From CAWFZT01 sp963820415 (GTDB lineage: Bacteria; Chloroflexota; Anaerolineae; Anaerolineales; Anaerolineaceae), in contig CAWFZT010000012.1 in NCBI GenBank assembly GCA_963820415.1, positions 186,001 to 250,000 of the forward strand: a DNA stretch of 64,000 nucleotides. The letters run 5' to 3'. The number at the start of each line of letters is the position of its first letter. The first letter of the stretch is position 1. Both the position numbers and the translations under genes were made by a program. Below the pieces are notes generated by a model. It was not told the DNA's origin, did no database searches, and saw only the letters and a program-made list of their open reading frames with translations. Positions 9,225-19,865 of the stretch are shown piece after piece.

Positions 9225-11901
9225 TCATGTCTGCTCAGTCATTTTGGAAAAGGTATTGATGGAATGAAATTGATATCTCCCAGAACCCAACAGGCATTGA
9301 ATATTCTGCCCTTGACGTTGTATTTGCAGCCCGATTTGGGTGTCTCTATTGGACTGTTCATTTTTCCAAAGAACCGTATCACCTTCCAAAAGCGTATCTC
9401 CAACAGGAAGTGGTAGGAACACCCTTGCCTGACTTCCGATAGGTATCTCCAGATCGAGCAAAAACCTTCCATCAGTAATTCGCCAATTGCACTCAATTGT
9501 TCCCCGGATAGTCTTGAGAGATGCCCGAGCGGATTCAAGTCCACAGGAAAGGTTTGGGCGGATATCAAAATAAGTAAAACCAGGACCTTTCGGATCGGCC
9601 TGGATCCCTGCGATCGCACGATAAATCCATGCGCCTACCGAGCCAAGCATAGGATGATTGTGAGAATTCATCCCACTGCCAGTAGCCAACTCCCACCGTT
9701 CCCAAAGGGTGGTTGCGCCGTTCGCCAGCATAAAGCCCCAACTAGGATAGGTTTCTTGGGAGGCGATCAAATAAGCGATGTCCGCCCGGCCCGCCTGAGT
9801 AAGCGCTTCCAGGAGATATTTGGTGCAAATATTTCCGGTAGTCAGGTGGCCATTACTGCGGTTCACCACATTCTCAACCAGGTTGGCAATTACCCGCTCA
9901 CGGCGGGTCTCGGGAACCAACTCCATATAAAGCGAGATAGCATTGCAGGCCTGGTTGTTGGTACCATACCCACCGCTTTCCTCGTCCCAATAACAGGCAT
10001 TAAACCGGTCTGCCATCTGCCTGGCCAACTCCCCGTATGCCGCCGCATCGCTCTGTTTTCCAAGCACGCTGGCGATTTGGCTCAACAGGCGAGAACTGTA
10101 CACATAGCAGGCGGTGGAAACCAATTGGCCGGGTGTATCTTTGGATACGGCTGAACTACCCAGACTGCCGGTGACGCCGAATTGGATTGGTGGGGCCCAA
10201 TCGCCATAATAGCTGTAATTTACGATTTCGTTGTCCGTTTGGGTGGTAAGAAACTCCACCCAGGCTTTCATTCCCGCATACCTCTCGGTCATAGTGTGTG
10301 TATCACCAAAATGAACATACAGCAGCCAGGGAATGAGCAAATAGCATATACTGACCGGGTCAGCCGGTCGGCGCCCCCAGCGGTAGGGTGCTGTATCGGT
10401 GATGGCACCAGTCAGTGGTTCTTGTTCATCAGCAATATCTGCAGTCCACTTGGATAAGAGTTCGAACAAGGTTGAAATTGTAAATGGCTTCTTCGGTGCG
10501 AGCGGCCATATCGTTTAGCCAGCCCATGCGTTCATCGCGCTGTGGACAATCCGTTGGCAGAGAATGCAGGTTAGCAGCCTCAGTCTGCCGCACCATTTGG
10601 TGGATCTGGTTAATCAGCTCATTGCTGCAATCGAAATAACCGGTGACTTCCACTGCCGACCGTACAAAACGGCCCTGGATGTGGTCTGCGTTGGGTTCGC
10701 CGGGGTAGCCCTCCACCTGGATATAGCGGAAACCGTGATAGGTAAAGCGGGGTTCCCAGGTTTCTTCTCCCTGGCCTTTAAGGATATACACATCTGTGGC
10801 GCGCGCTCCACGCAGGTTTTCCTGGTTGACTGTCCCATCCAGGTGAAGTGTCTCAGCAAACTTGAGGGTAATTCGAGTACCTGCCGGGCCATGTACCCGC
10901 AGCCGCGCCCAGCCAGCGATATTCTGGCCCAGATCGAAAATGAAAATTCCCGGTTTTGGCTGGGACACGTTTTTTGCGCGCAGCGATTCAACCACTTTAA
11001 TCGGTTCGAGAGAAGCTGCTACCAACTTCCCGGCTGGACCATCTGTGCTCGCTGCCACAAGCCCATGCGAGGGTGGGACATCTGGCGAATCCCAATCCGC
11101 GATTTCGAGGCGGGCGTCATATAATTCACCATCGTAGACGCTGTTCTCCTGGATGGGACCGGAGAATACCCACCAGGGCTCAGGCCAGCTGGTTTGGGTA
11201 AAAATTTGCCCTAGCGTCCCATCCTGATATTCAATGATCAATTGGAGCAAAAGGCGGGGTGTGCCATACCAGCCGTTTCCGCAGATAACGCCGAGAGTGT
11301 TATTGCCCTGGCGGAGGAAGTCTTCTACTACATCAGTCGTGTAAAGAACGCGCTTGCTGTAATTGGACTGAGGTGGGTCGAGCACCCGGTCATTCACCCG
11401 CTGGCCATTTATCCGCAGTTCGGACCAACCTAATCCAGCCATGTAAAGTCGGGCGCGCCTGATTGGTTTCTCCAGGCGAAAATCGTGGCGAAAATACAGC
11501 GCTTTGCCGGGCCAGGCACCGGGAAAGCCAATCCAACCAGCATGCCAGTCTTCAGAAGAGAGCAGGCCCATTTCAAAAAAGGCCGGCTCGCTGTATGGAC
11601 CTGGCTGAGCGTTGTTATTGTCCCAGACTCGGACTTGCCAACAACATCGTTCTCCGCTGCCCAGGCGGCGACCACCGTACTCCACCAAAATCGCGTTCGA
11701 TTCGACTTTCCCGCTATCCCACAAATCCGGCAATCCATTATCATCCAGGCCTTCGCGTGTTGTGGCCGCCCGGATCTGATACGCTTCCTGGCGTTGGTTG
11801 CGTCCTTCTCCTTTGAGCATCCAGGAAAGGCGGGGATAGGCAGCATCGATCCCCAGGGGATTAACCATATATTCACAACGTAAATCAGTGATTGTCAGCA
11901 T
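9225..11901 (-). CDS. GH78 alpha-L-rhamnosidase (one frameshift)
   Basis: This enzyme releases terminal L-rhamnose from plant glycans or glycosides by inversion. After restoring one frame shift near 10461 the product is about 892 residues, normal for GH78. N-terminal beta-sandwich modules are followed by the (alpha/alpha)6 catalytic barrel. Family landmarks are PTDCPQRDERMGW in the barrel and a C-terminal HPMLGSVGAWIYRAIAGI segment. The start at 11901 begins MLTITDLRCEY, four bases after the upstream isomerase gene. The break looks like one extra A in an AA pair: both halves continue the same protein. No signal peptide is visible, so the enzyme is probably cytoplasmic and acts on imported oligosaccharides. 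Confidence 0.85.
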
Positions 11902-11905
11902 GATT

Positions 11906-12880
11906 TCAAGCCTTGAGCAGTGCTTTGCGTAAGAAACGTGAGGTTTGAATGGCATCGCCTTCGCCAATCAGATGATCGATTTCCGTCCTGTTGGCCTGAA
12001 GGATTTCATCGAAACGGTAAAGCCATAGAATGCTTTCACCAATCGCACCCGCTCCATCCTCCCGGTACGGATACTGGTCCATGGATAGCCAGCCCCTATA
12101 ACCGGTACGATCCAGCCAATAGAGGGTTTCTAGATAGGCAATGCTGTGGACCGTGCCAACAATCATATCATCATCCCAGGTAGCATGATTGTCATTGAAG
12201 TGCATGTGGAACAATTTGTTCCCGGCTCGGTGAGCCAGCACAATTGATTCACCTACTACCTCGCCGGCCACATAGGCGTGCCCCGTATCAATCGTGACAC
12301 CAACATTGGGCAAGCCGGTCTCCTGGACCATCAGTAAGGTGTCGGCCATGCGTGCCAGAGTCGAGTGGGTGCGTGGCTCTTTAGGTTTATATTCCAGGGC
12401 AAACTGCAAACCGGGGAATTCATGTGCTAACTGAGTGATAGTGTCACACATCCAGCCACGTTGAGCATCATAATCGGCGGATAAGAGGTAGTCATAGCCA
12501 TCTTGCCCTGGCCAGAGATTAATGATCGGGCTGTGTAGATCGATGGCGATTTCACACATTTTACGAGTGTAGTCGATGGCAGTTTGTCGGACTTTAGGAT
12601 TGGCAGCCGTATAACTTCCCTTCCAGAATAACGGATTACCAAACAGGTCAGGGATGATCGAGACGCATTCCAGTCCAAGATCTCCCAATTGCCGTTTCAT
12701 TTCGCCAGCATTTTCCTCATCAATATCCCAGGTACCAACCAGCTCAATCCCTTTGACATAGGGAATATGAACCGCTTGCTGGAGCATTTCGGATGTGGAA
12801 GGATTTGTCTTATATCCGCTGCAGAAACGGTCGCGCGTATTTCCAAGGTTTCCTAAAATCATTGCATACTTGCGTTCCAT
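11906..12880 (-). CDS. Sugar phosphate isomerase/epimerase-type TIM-barrel protein
   Basis: A 324-residue xylose-isomerase-like TIM barrel (AP endonuclease 2 superfamily). Probable metal ligands are the Glu in FALEYKPKEP, the Asp and His in TIDTGHAYVAGE, and the histidines in HMHFNDNH. It is the first gene of the operon with the GH78 rhamnosidase, 4 bp apart. From context it could be an L-rhamnose isomerase of the RhaI type or an epimerase of a related sugar, but substrate cannot be read from sequence. Its promoter is in the 340-bp divergent region shared with the fucosidase. Confidence 0.75.
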   Translation of the reverse strand: MERKYAMILGNLGNTRDRFCSGYKTNPSTSEMLQQAVHIPYVKGIELVGTWDIDEENAGEMKRQLGDLGLECVSIIPDLFGNPLFWKGSYTAANPKVRQTAIDYTRKMCEIAIDLHSPIINLWPGQDGYDYLLSADYDAQRGWMCDTITQLAHEFPGLQFALEYKPKEPRTHSTLARMADTLLMVQETGLPNVGVTIDTGHAYVAGEVVGESIVLAHRAGNKLFHMHFNDNHATWDDDMIVGTVHSIAYLETLYWLDRTGYRGWLSMDQYPYREDGAGAIGESILWLYRFDEILQANRTEIDHLIGEGDAIQTSRFLRKALLKA

Positions 12881-13045
12881 ATTTACCTCACTCGATTATT
12901 CTTCTTTTTCTGATTTCTTCCCAGGTTATTTTTGCCCACGCCGGCGTGTTTCCATCCAACAACCTGGTATATTATTCCATGACCACAATGGAATATTTTT
13001 ATGAATAATAATAATTAGGGGATTTGATTTCTTGTAACCGGCTGC

Positions 13046-13057
13046 GCAACCGGTTGC
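13046..13057. promoter_or_regulatory. LacI/GalR-type operator candidate
   Basis: A 12-bp perfect palindrome, GCAACCGGTTGC, with the central CG typical of LacI-family operators. It lies in the divergent region between the rhamnosidase operon and the fucosidase gene. A partial second copy (TAACCGGCTGC) lies about 10 bp to the left. No LacI-family regulator is encoded in the window, so the controlling protein would act from elsewhere. Confidence 0.5.
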
Positions 13058-13220
13058 CTGTCAGTATATTAGTATATTGCGAGGGTTTTGTCAATCAATA
13101 AAAAAGGGTTTTGTCCGAATCGGGCTTGAAGCTTCTCAGTCGATGGAGTATATTAGGAATGTTTATTTCCCCATCTCTTTTGAATAATCTCTGCCATTTT
13201 TCAAACGAGGAAGCGGTTCA

Positions 13221-14672
13221 GTGATGAAATCCTTATACCAGCCAACCTATAACTCCCTGAAGATGCATCCAACGCCGAATTGGTTTAAGGATGCCAAGTT
13301 TGGCATCTATACCCACTGGGGTATTTACAGTGTGCCAGCCAAAGGCCCTAATGTCTCCCTTTACCCCCACTACATGTATGCCCCTGGCTCAGAACAATAT
13401 AACTACCATGTGAAAACCTATGGCGGGCCAGAGAAGTTTGGTTATAAAGATTTTATCCCTATGTTCACTGCGGAAAAATTCGATCCGGATGAGTGGGCTG
13501 AGTTATTCAAACTTTCAGGTGCACAATTCGCCGGACCCGTTGCCGAACACCATGATGGTTTTCCCATGTGGGATACCCAATATACCGAATGGAACGCGGC
13601 CAAAATGGGCCCCAAGCGGGATGTCGTTGGTCTTCTGGAAAAATCAATCCGCAAGCAGGGGTTGCGGTTTATGACCGCTTTTCACCATATAGAAAACTGG
13701 TGGTTCTACCCACACTGGAAAGATTATGATACTTCCGATCCAGCCTATTCAGAACTGTATGGCCCAATCCATCACATGGTTGAGCCGATCAATGATGATT
13801 GGTGGCTTTTCGATAAAATGGATCGACCCAATAAAGAGTTTCTGGATCGTTGGAAGGCAAGGCTAATTGAGGTTATGGACCGGTACCAGCCTGATTTGAT
13901 ATGGTTTGACTTTGGCCTGGCAGAAGTTCCAGATCAATACAAATTGGATTTCGTGGCCAATTATTACAATCGTGAAGCAGAATGGGACCGCCAGGTGGTT
14001 GTTGTATCCAAGGGGAGAAGTTTGGCCCCGGAAACTGGCGTTGTTGACCTTGAGCTCGGGCGTATGGCAGGCTCAACTTTTTATCCTTGGATCACAGACA
14101 CTACTGTTGATGATAGCGGAGCATGGGGTGGAGCATGGGGTTACGCGCAGGATGCTCGATATAAATCCCCTACTTCTGTCATACATTACCTGATCGATAA
14201 CGTCAGCAAAAATGGACATCTGCTGCTCAATATAGGTCCCAAACTTGATGGTACTTTCCCAGAAGAGGGCAAAACGATCCTCAGAGAAATGGGGCGGTGG
14301 CTCAAGATTAATGGTGAAGCAATATATGGAACCACCACCTGGGTAGCCTCTGTTGAAGGTCCGGGAAAAATCACCAAGGACGGTGGTTTTAATGAGGAAA
14401 ATGTCCCCAATTTCGGCTGGCAGGATATACGTTTCACAGTCAAAGATCACAATCTGTATGCTATCTGTCTGGGCTGGCCTGAAGGTCCGCTGACAATCGA
14501 AACGTTGAAGATGCTTTGGGCACCCGAAATTCGCTCTGTGCGCATGCTGGGAATCGATCAAGAGTTGGCCTGGTCGCTCTCCGAGAAAGGATTAACCATC
14601 ACATTGCCTTTGCAAAAGCCCTGTGATCATGCCGTAGTCTTCAAAATTGAACGAGGCGAGGTTTTTAATTAA
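13221..14672 (+). CDS. GH29 alpha-L-fucosidase
   Basis: A 483-residue retaining alpha-L-fucosidase. N-terminal landmarks are WFKDAKFGIYTHWGIYSVPA and the HHDGF segment (AEHHDGFPMW), with the likely nucleophile Asp in LIWFDFG. The C-terminal NVSKNGHLLLNIGP motif completes the GH29 barrel. Translation could begin at GTG 13221 or ATG 13224; a GAGGAAG site favours the ATG. No secretion signal is evident. It is divergent from the rhamnosidase operon and followed 60 bp later by integrase debris. Fucose and rhamnose cleavage together fit plant pectin side chains or glycosides. Confidence 0.88.
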   Translation: MMKSLYQPTYNSLKMHPTPNWFKDAKFGIYTHWGIYSVPAKGPNVSLYPHYMYAPGSEQYNYHVKTYGGPEKFGYKDFIPMFTAEKFDPDEWAELFKLSGAQFAGPVAEHHDGFPMWDTQYTEWNAAKMGPKRDVVGLLEKSIRKQGLRFMTAFHHIENWWFYPHWKDYDTSDPAYSELYGPIHHMVEPINDDWWLFDKMDRPNKEFLDRWKARLIEVMDRYQPDLIWFDFGLAEVPDQYKLDFVANYYNREAEWDRQVVVVSKGRSLAPETGVVDLELGRMAGSTFYPWITDTTVDDSGAWGGAWGYAQDARYKSPTSVIHYLIDNVSKNGHLLLNIGPKLDGTFPEEGKTILREMGRWLKINGEAIYGTTTWVASVEGPGKITKDGGFNEENVPNFGWQDIRFTVKDHNLYAICLGWPEGPLTIETLKMLWAPEIRSVRMLGIDQELAWSLSEKGLTITLPLQKPCDHAVVFKIERGEVFN

Positions 14673-14714
14673 CGACGCCAAATTGAGAAGCGCACGCATG
14701 ACCTTTGGTAATTA

Positions 14715-15008
14715 TTCAATCCTGGCTGGAGAATGCCTGAGATACGCTTCCATGACCTGCGGAATACTGCCGCGACCCTGATGTTGTTAAACGGTATCTC
14801 ATTACTCGTGGTTTCTCGCCGGTTGGGGCACGCTAAAACGAGCATCACTTTAGATGTATATGGTCACTTTCTGCCCGGTATGCAAAACGAAGCTGCGGCA
14901 TTGATGGATGAGTTAGTCACACCCATTGCATCACAATTGCAGCAGCGAAGCCATCCAAGCAGTACAACCGGTCTCTTTAACAGCAGATGTGGCGGTCAAC
15001 AAGGTTGA
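14715..15008 (+). pseudogene. Tyrosine recombinase (integrase) C-terminal remnant
   Basis: The catalytic half of a phage-type tyrosine integrase. It retains HDLR (FHDLRNTAATLML), LGH and the nucleophile Tyr in TLDVYGHFLPGMQ. The N-terminal DNA-binding and core-binding domains and the first catalytic Arg are missing. It runs into the GH29 gene's 3' side without a matching upstream part, so it is truncated and not functional. It ends 15 bp before attachment-site copy B, the usual position of an integrase next to its att site. Confidence 0.85.
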
Positions 15009-15022
15009 TTCCGCCACATAAA

Positions 15023-15068
15023 AGGTGATCCACCAGGGACTTGAACCCTGAACCCACTGATTAAGAGT
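15023..15068 (-). repeat. Attachment-site copy B (3' 46 bp of tRNA-Lys)
   Basis: An exact duplicate of 49077-49122 and of 8871-8916. It forms the junction between the 6.2-kb and the 34-kb islands. The flank just right of it (CCCCGTATATATGGTGG) resembles the flank right of copy A (CACCGCTATATATGGCG), suggesting related elements. Confidence 0.85.
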
Positions 15069-15439
15069 TGCCCCTAAATTCGTCTACCCCGTATATATGG
15101 TGGATTACGTCTATCTAACCCCCATAGGTGGTGGTTATTTGTCTCTTTTTTATACGTTTTAGACGGGTTCTATGTAATATTGCACCAAATTGCACCCAAA
15201 TTTTTTTCCGGAAAGGCAACATTTGATCTCTGTCCAAGGGTGTTGACCTATTATTAAGAACAATTATTTCCTTTATATACTACTTGCCCCAAACTGGAGG
15301 AGCTAGACTGAAACAGGTGGATACCCGCCAAGCGATAGAAAAATTTGTGCCTTTGTGGCTTGTGGTGGGACGCTGTGCGAGACACCATCAGCTCGTGCAG
15401 GCATAACGGCTGTGCTATTCGTTTAGATCGTGTCAGCTT
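15069..15439. other. Non-coding left end of the 34-kb island
   Basis: A 371-bp stretch with no supportable gene. It holds a short tandem motif (TTGCACCAAATTGCACCC near 15180) also present near 48981-49000, inside the integrase remnant at the other end of the island. An AT-rich, promoter-like segment lies near 15240-15290. No coding frame reads like a known protein. Confidence 0.5.
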
Positions 15440-16705
15440 CTATTTCCCTGGCGCAGGGAGGTTTAGCTCCTTATCGTCGATCACCAGACCCCAGTCGCCT
15501 TCAGCCGGGGGCATCATCTGCTGGATGCCCGGTTGGAATTCACCGGTGGGTTGGGCCTCCCCGTTGCGTGGGTTGAACCACCAGCCGCGCAGTCGCGCCC
15601 CGGACAGCTTGCCCAGGTCGACGGTGATGGCATGGGCGGAAGGCAGGTAGGCCATCAGGGTCTTCTGATCGGCAGTGGCGGCAGCCGCCAGGTAATCCAT
15701 ACCGTTGAACTCGCCCAGCCCGCCAGTGATAATTTCGTGCCTTTGATCGGGGGCTAGGTCGTACCAGGGCCGTGAGGTGAAAAAGGCTTTCAGGTGCACC
15801 ATGTCACGCGAGCCGGTCGATTCGATGGCCTTCTCCCAGCCCGGGTTGAACAACCAGATCGGGTTGTTGCCCAGGAACTGTCCGCAGGCCCCGCACAATA
15901 CCGACCAGTAGGCCTGGCGGCGGATCTGCACTGGCGAGGCGTTATGCTCGCCCTCATAGGAGGATTCCATTAAAACAAAGGGCATCACCGGCCGGCGGTT
16001 GTAATCTGCCAGCAGCCTTTTGTGCACGATCATGTAGGTATAGGTGCTGTTCAGGTCCAGCCAACCGCCCCAGCCATATTTTTCGGCGGTAGTCTCTTCT
16101 GGGTGAGCGTGGGCGGCGAAGAAGGAGTGTTTATCGAAATCTTTGATCCCGACCATGAGTGAATTGACCTCATCTACCACGCCGTCCGGGTTGCGGTCAC
16201 CGCCCATCATCCAGATAATGTTGCTGAAGCCGGCGTAACGCTTGCCGAGATACTGGCCGTATTTCCAGCATTTATTCATCCCGCCCAGATGCGCTTCGTG
16301 GTACCAGCCGTCGTTGTCGGCTGGGTGTCTGTACCCCAGGTACATGGGGGCCAGAAAGACGATCATGCCCAACTCTCCGGCGCGCCGTAAAACCCAGTCG
16401 GCGTAGTCGAAGTATTTATCGTTGGGGGTGCTCAGGTCTTGCAGGTCGGTGAAGGGATGCTCGCCGGCGCGGGTGAATGGCCCGTTGAACTTGTGCTCGA
16501 TCAGGTTGACGATGATGGCGTTGACGCCCTTGGCGGCCCGGTTGGTCAAATACAGCTCGGCTTCATCTTTGGTCAGGGCGGTGATGATCGACCAGGCGGT
16601 ATCGCCGTGGATCAGGTAGGGTTGGCCTGCGTAGTCCACCAGGTAGCGGCGGTTGGCGCTGACCGAAAGGGGGAATATAGATTGTGTTTGAGGCATGATG
16701 ATCAT
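15440..16705 (-). CDS. GH140-type (DUF4038) glycoside hydrolase, apiosidase-like
   Basis: A 421-residue protein with the DUF4038 catalytic TIM barrel (RYLVDYAGQPYLIHGDTAWS at the N-terminus) and a C-terminal beta domain of the putative collagen-binding type found in the family. The characterised GH140 enzyme is an apiosidase acting on rhamnogalacturonan-II. Likely catalytic acids lie in MMGGDRN and VLMESSYEGEH. No signal peptide is seen. It is the last gene of the ABC transporter operon and a tandem paralogue of the next gene upstream. The start is either 16705 or the ATG at 16696. Confidence 0.75.
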   Translation of the reverse strand: MIIMPQTQSIFPLSVSANRRYLVDYAGQPYLIHGDTAWSIITALTKDEAELYLTNRAAKGVNAIIVNLIEHKFNGPFTRAGEHPFTDLQDLSTPNDKYFDYADWVLRRAGELGMIVFLAPMYLGYRHPADNDGWYHEAHLGGMNKCWKYGQYLGKRYAGFSNIIWMMGGDRNPDGVVDEVNSLMVGIKDFDKHSFFAAHAHPEETTAEKYGWGGWLDLNSTYTYMIVHKRLLADYNRRPVMPFVLMESSYEGEHNASPVQIRRQAYWSVLCGACGQFLGNNPIWLFNPGWEKAIESTGSRDMVHLKAFFTSRPWYDLAPDQRHEIITGGLGEFNGMDYLAAAATADQKTLMAYLPSAHAITVDLGKLSGARLRGWWFNPRNGEAQPTGEFQPGIQQMMPPAEGDWGLVIDDKELNLPAPGK

Positions 16706-16712
16706 CTCGATA

Positions 16713-18022
16713 TCAGGTCATTGATTGCCCAGGCGCAGGCAGGTTAGCCTCCGCATCGTCGATCACCAGGGCCCAATCCCCGTCAGCCGGGGACGCCAGT
16801 TTCAGCAGTCCTTGCCCGGGAAACTCACCGGCGGACTGGGCCTGGCCGGTGCGCGGGTCAAACCACCAGGCGCGCTTCGTTTCCCCGGAGAGCCTGGACA
16901 GGTCAACGGTGACCGTGCGAGCGGTGGGCAGGTAGGCGATCAGGGTGCGGCGGTCGGCGGTGTAAGCCGCGGCCAGGAAATCCAGGCCGCGCTGTTCGCC
17001 CAGGCCCTCCACCACCACACGTTTTTCACTGGCAAAATCCAGCTCGAACCAGGGTTTGGCGCTGAACTGGTCGGGAACCAGGCTGTGCCAGGGGCGCGAT
17101 CCAAATAGTTGTTTCAGATGGGCCATGCTGCGCGAGCCTTCGGCGTCCATGGCGGCTTGCCAGTCCGGCCAGAAAGCCCAGATGGGGTTATTGCCCAGGA
17201 ACTGCCCGGCGGCGCCGCACAGGATAGCCCAATAGGCCTGCCGGCGAATTTGCACAGGCGTGGAATTGTGCTCGCCTTCGTAGATCGATTCGATCAACAC
17301 GAAAGGCGTGGCCGGTTCCCGGTTGTAGTCCGCCAATAGTTTGCCGTGCACGATTCCATAAGTGTAGGTGTTGTTGAAGTCCAGCCAGTTTCCCCAGCCA
17401 TATACATCCACAGTGGGAAACTCAGGCGCCGGGTGGGCGGTGAACAAATGCCGGCTGTCGAATTCCTTGATGCCCCTTACCACGGCAAACGTGTGTTCCT
17501 GGCAATCACCGGGGTTGCGGTCGCCGCCCATCATCCAGATCAGGTTGTCCTGGTTGGCATAGCGCCGGCCCAGGAAGCGCCCGTACTCCCAGCAGCCGCG
17601 CAGCCCAGTGGTGAGCGCCTCGACGAACCAGCCCTCGTCGTTTTTCGGGGTGCGGGCGCCCAGGTACAGGGGGGCCAGGAAAACCATAAAGCCGTATTCG
17701 GCGGCTTTCTTAACACCCAATCGGCGTGGGCCCAGTATTTCTCGTTGGTAGTAGAAAGGTCTTGCAGGTCGGTGAAAGGCGCATCCCCCTGGCGAGTGAG
17801 CGGGCCGTTGAACTTGTGCTCAATCAGGTTGACGATCAGGGCGTTGAAACCCTTGGCCGCCCGGTTGGCCAGGTACTGCTCGGCCTCGGCTTTCGTCAGG
17901 GCGGTAATGATCGACCAGGCGGTGTCGCCGTGGACCAGGAAGGGCCGGTCATTTTGGTCGACCAGGTGCCTACGGTCCGAGCCGATTTTGAGGGGAAATC
18001 TTGCAATTTGGTTGTCTGGCAT
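16713..18022 (-). CDS. Second GH140-type glycoside hydrolase (one frameshift)
   Basis: A paralogue of the downstream GH140-type gene, sharing the FLVHGDTAWSIITALTK, NLIEHKFNGP and MMGGDRNP segments. The frame breaks near 17706-17709, where AAA in AGAAAGCC appears one A short. The two halves join as one protein of about 436 residues (ADWVLRK then AAEYGFMVFLAPLYLG). It contains about 16 extra residues near the C-terminus compared with its neighbour. It begins 5 bp after the permease gene, in the same operon. The substrate is likely a closely related apiose-containing oligosaccharide. Confidence 0.75.
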
Positions 18023-18027
18023 ATTAA

Positions 18028-18933
18028 TTATCCTTTTACCCCGGTGATGACAATGCCTTGAATGAAGAGGCGTTGGGCGAAGAAGAAGATGATCAGGCAG
18101 GGGAGCATGATCACAATCGAAGCCGCCATGAGTATTTCCATCTCCATGAACGATTTATCTGGGGCGGCCGAGCTGCGGTGAAGCGCATTCAAAGCCAACT
18201 GAAGGGTCCATTTGTTCTGGCTGTTAATATAGATCACGGCATAATAGAAGTCATTCCAGTTCCACAAGAAAACAAAGATCGTCACCGCTCCCAGGGCCGG
18301 TTTGATCAAGGGCAGGATGATCCGCCAATAGATGTCAAAGAAGTTGGCGCCCTCGATCTTGGCCGCTTCGTCCAACTCAATCGGAATGCCGGTCATGAAC
18401 TGGCGTAGAAGGAAAACGGTGAACGGCACACCTCCTAACCAATCTGGGACGATCAGGGGTTTGAAGGTGTCGACCCAACCAAGGTAGCGGAAAATGATAA
18501 AAGTTGGGATCAGCGTCACCTGGGTGGGGAGCATGATTGAGCTGATCAAAAGAATAAATAGGAAATCGCGCCCTGGAAAACGCAGGCGGGCAAAACCATA
18601 GGCGGTCATTGAGGCAGTCAGCAGGTGACCGATCAAACACAATACTGTGATTTGGATAGTATTGAGCGCATAATCCTGGAAAGGCATGCGCGTCATCGCC
18701 CTGATGTAATTGTTCCAGACCGCCGGGTTGGGTATGATCTGCGGCGGAAAGATATACACCATTTTGGGATCTTTTAGCGAGGTAGAGATCATCCACAGAA
18801 ATGGAGCGATAAACAGAATCGCACCCGGAATGATCACGATGGTAATCAGCGTCTTAAACCGGAAATTACGGAACCATTTCCGGAAGTTCAACCAGCGTTG
18901 AGAAGGTAATCCTGTTCTATTAACTAATTCCAT
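18028..18933 (-). CDS. Carbohydrate ABC transporter permease, MalG-like
   Basis: A 301-residue inner-membrane permease with six predicted helices. The EAA loop that docks the ATPase reads ELDEAAKIEGANFFDIYWRI. It pairs with the MalF-like permease 3 bp upstream and the Tat-type binding protein before that. No ATP-binding subunit is encoded nearby, so a shared MsmK-type ATPase probably serves it. It forms a CUT1-type importer for oligosaccharides attacked by the two GH140-like enzymes downstream. Confidence 0.9.
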   Translation of the reverse strand: MELVNRTGLPSQRWLNFRKWFRNFRFKTLITIVIIPGAILFIAPFLWMISTSLKDPKMVYIFPPQIIPNPAVWNNYIRAMTRMPFQDYALNTIQITVLCLIGHLLTASMTAYGFARLRFPGRDFLFILLISSIMLPTQVTLIPTFIIFRYLGWVDTFKPLIVPDWLGGVPFTVFLLRQFMTGIPIELDEAAKIEGANFFDIYWRIILPLIKPALGAVTIFVFLWNWNDFYYAVIYINSQNKWTLQLALNALHRSSAAPDKSFMEMEILMAASIVIMLPCLIIFFFAQRLFIQGIVITGVKG

Positions 18934-18936
18934 GGC

Positions 18937-19854
18937 TTACCTCTTTCTAAGACCTTCGTAGTACACCCAGTAGGGGGAGGATTTGAAAATCGTTAAGGTT
19001 AGCACAAGGATGATCAGGAACATCACCCAGGCCAGGGCGGAGGCATATCCCATTTTGTAATAACGGAAGGCATTCTGGAAAAGGTAGAGGTTGTAGAACA
19101 AGGTAGACCTTCCTGGGCCTCCGTTGGTCATTACGTAGGCATTGGTGAAGTATTGGAAAGTTTCAATCACACCCATAATCAGGTTGAAGAAAAGTACTGG
19201 GGAGAGCATAGGGATGGTGATGCGCCAGAAACGCTGCCAGGCGTTGGCACCATCGATGGAGGCGGCTTCATAAAGCTCGGTAGGGATACCTTGCAACCCT
19301 GCTAGGTTGATCACCATGCCACCTCCGATGCTCCAAAAGCTCATAATGATCAAGGCGATCAGGGCCCAATCCGGATCGCGCAGCCAGGCCGGGCCCTGGA
19401 TCCCGAAGGCCCCTAAGGCCAGATTGATCAGGCCAAATTGGGAGTGAAACAACCACACCCACAGCGTCGATACGGCTACACCGGAGACGACCGATGGAAG
19501 GTAGTATATGGTCCGCCAGACTGTCACTCCGGGTACCTTTTGGTTTAAGAGCATGGCGATAGCCAACGAAATGGCCATACCAATAGGAATAGCAAATATG
19601 GCATAGGTGAGGGTAACCCTCAGGGAATCCAGGAAAGAAGGGTCATCCGTAAACATCTTAACAAAATTTGCCAGGCCGATGAAGTGCGGGGACGAGATGA
19701 TCGCATATTCCGTAAAACTTAGAAAGAATGAGGCGATCATGGGGCCCAGCCGGAGCGCCAAAAAACCAATCAGCCAGGGCAAAATAAAAATGTAGCCAAA
19801 AATGGCTTCCTTACGCGTCAGGCTTAACCGGTTCCAACCAGAGGTTTTTTTCAT
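18937..19854 (-). CDS. Carbohydrate ABC transporter permease, MalF-like
   Basis: A 305-residue inner-membrane permease of the CUT1 family. The EAA loop reads ELYEAASIDGANAWQRFWRI near residue 200. It lies between the solute-binding protein and the MalG-like permease. A strong hairpin separates it from the binding-protein gene and may lower its expression relative to that gene. Confidence 0.9.
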   Translation of the reverse strand: MKKTSGWNRLSLTRKEAIFGYIFILPWLIGFLALRLGPMIASFFLSFTEYAIISSPHFIGLANFVKMFTDDPSFLDSLRVTLTYAIFAIPIGMAISLAIAMLLNQKVPGVTVWRTIYYLPSVVSGVAVSTLWVWLFHSQFGLINLALGAFGIQGPAWLRDPDWALIALIIMSFWSIGGGMVINLAGLQGIPTELYEAASIDGANAWQRFWRITIPMLSPVLFFNLIMGVIETFQYFTNAYVMTNGGPGRSTLFYNLYLFQNAFRYYKMGYASALAWVMFLIILVLTLTIFKSSPYWVYYEGLRKR

Positions 19855-19865
19855 ATATACCCCGC

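Noticed and set aside
8871..15068. Copies A and B as additional tRNA genes
   Set aside because: Only the 3' half of tRNA-Lys is present; the D-arm and 5' acceptor strand are missing. They are attachment-site duplicates.
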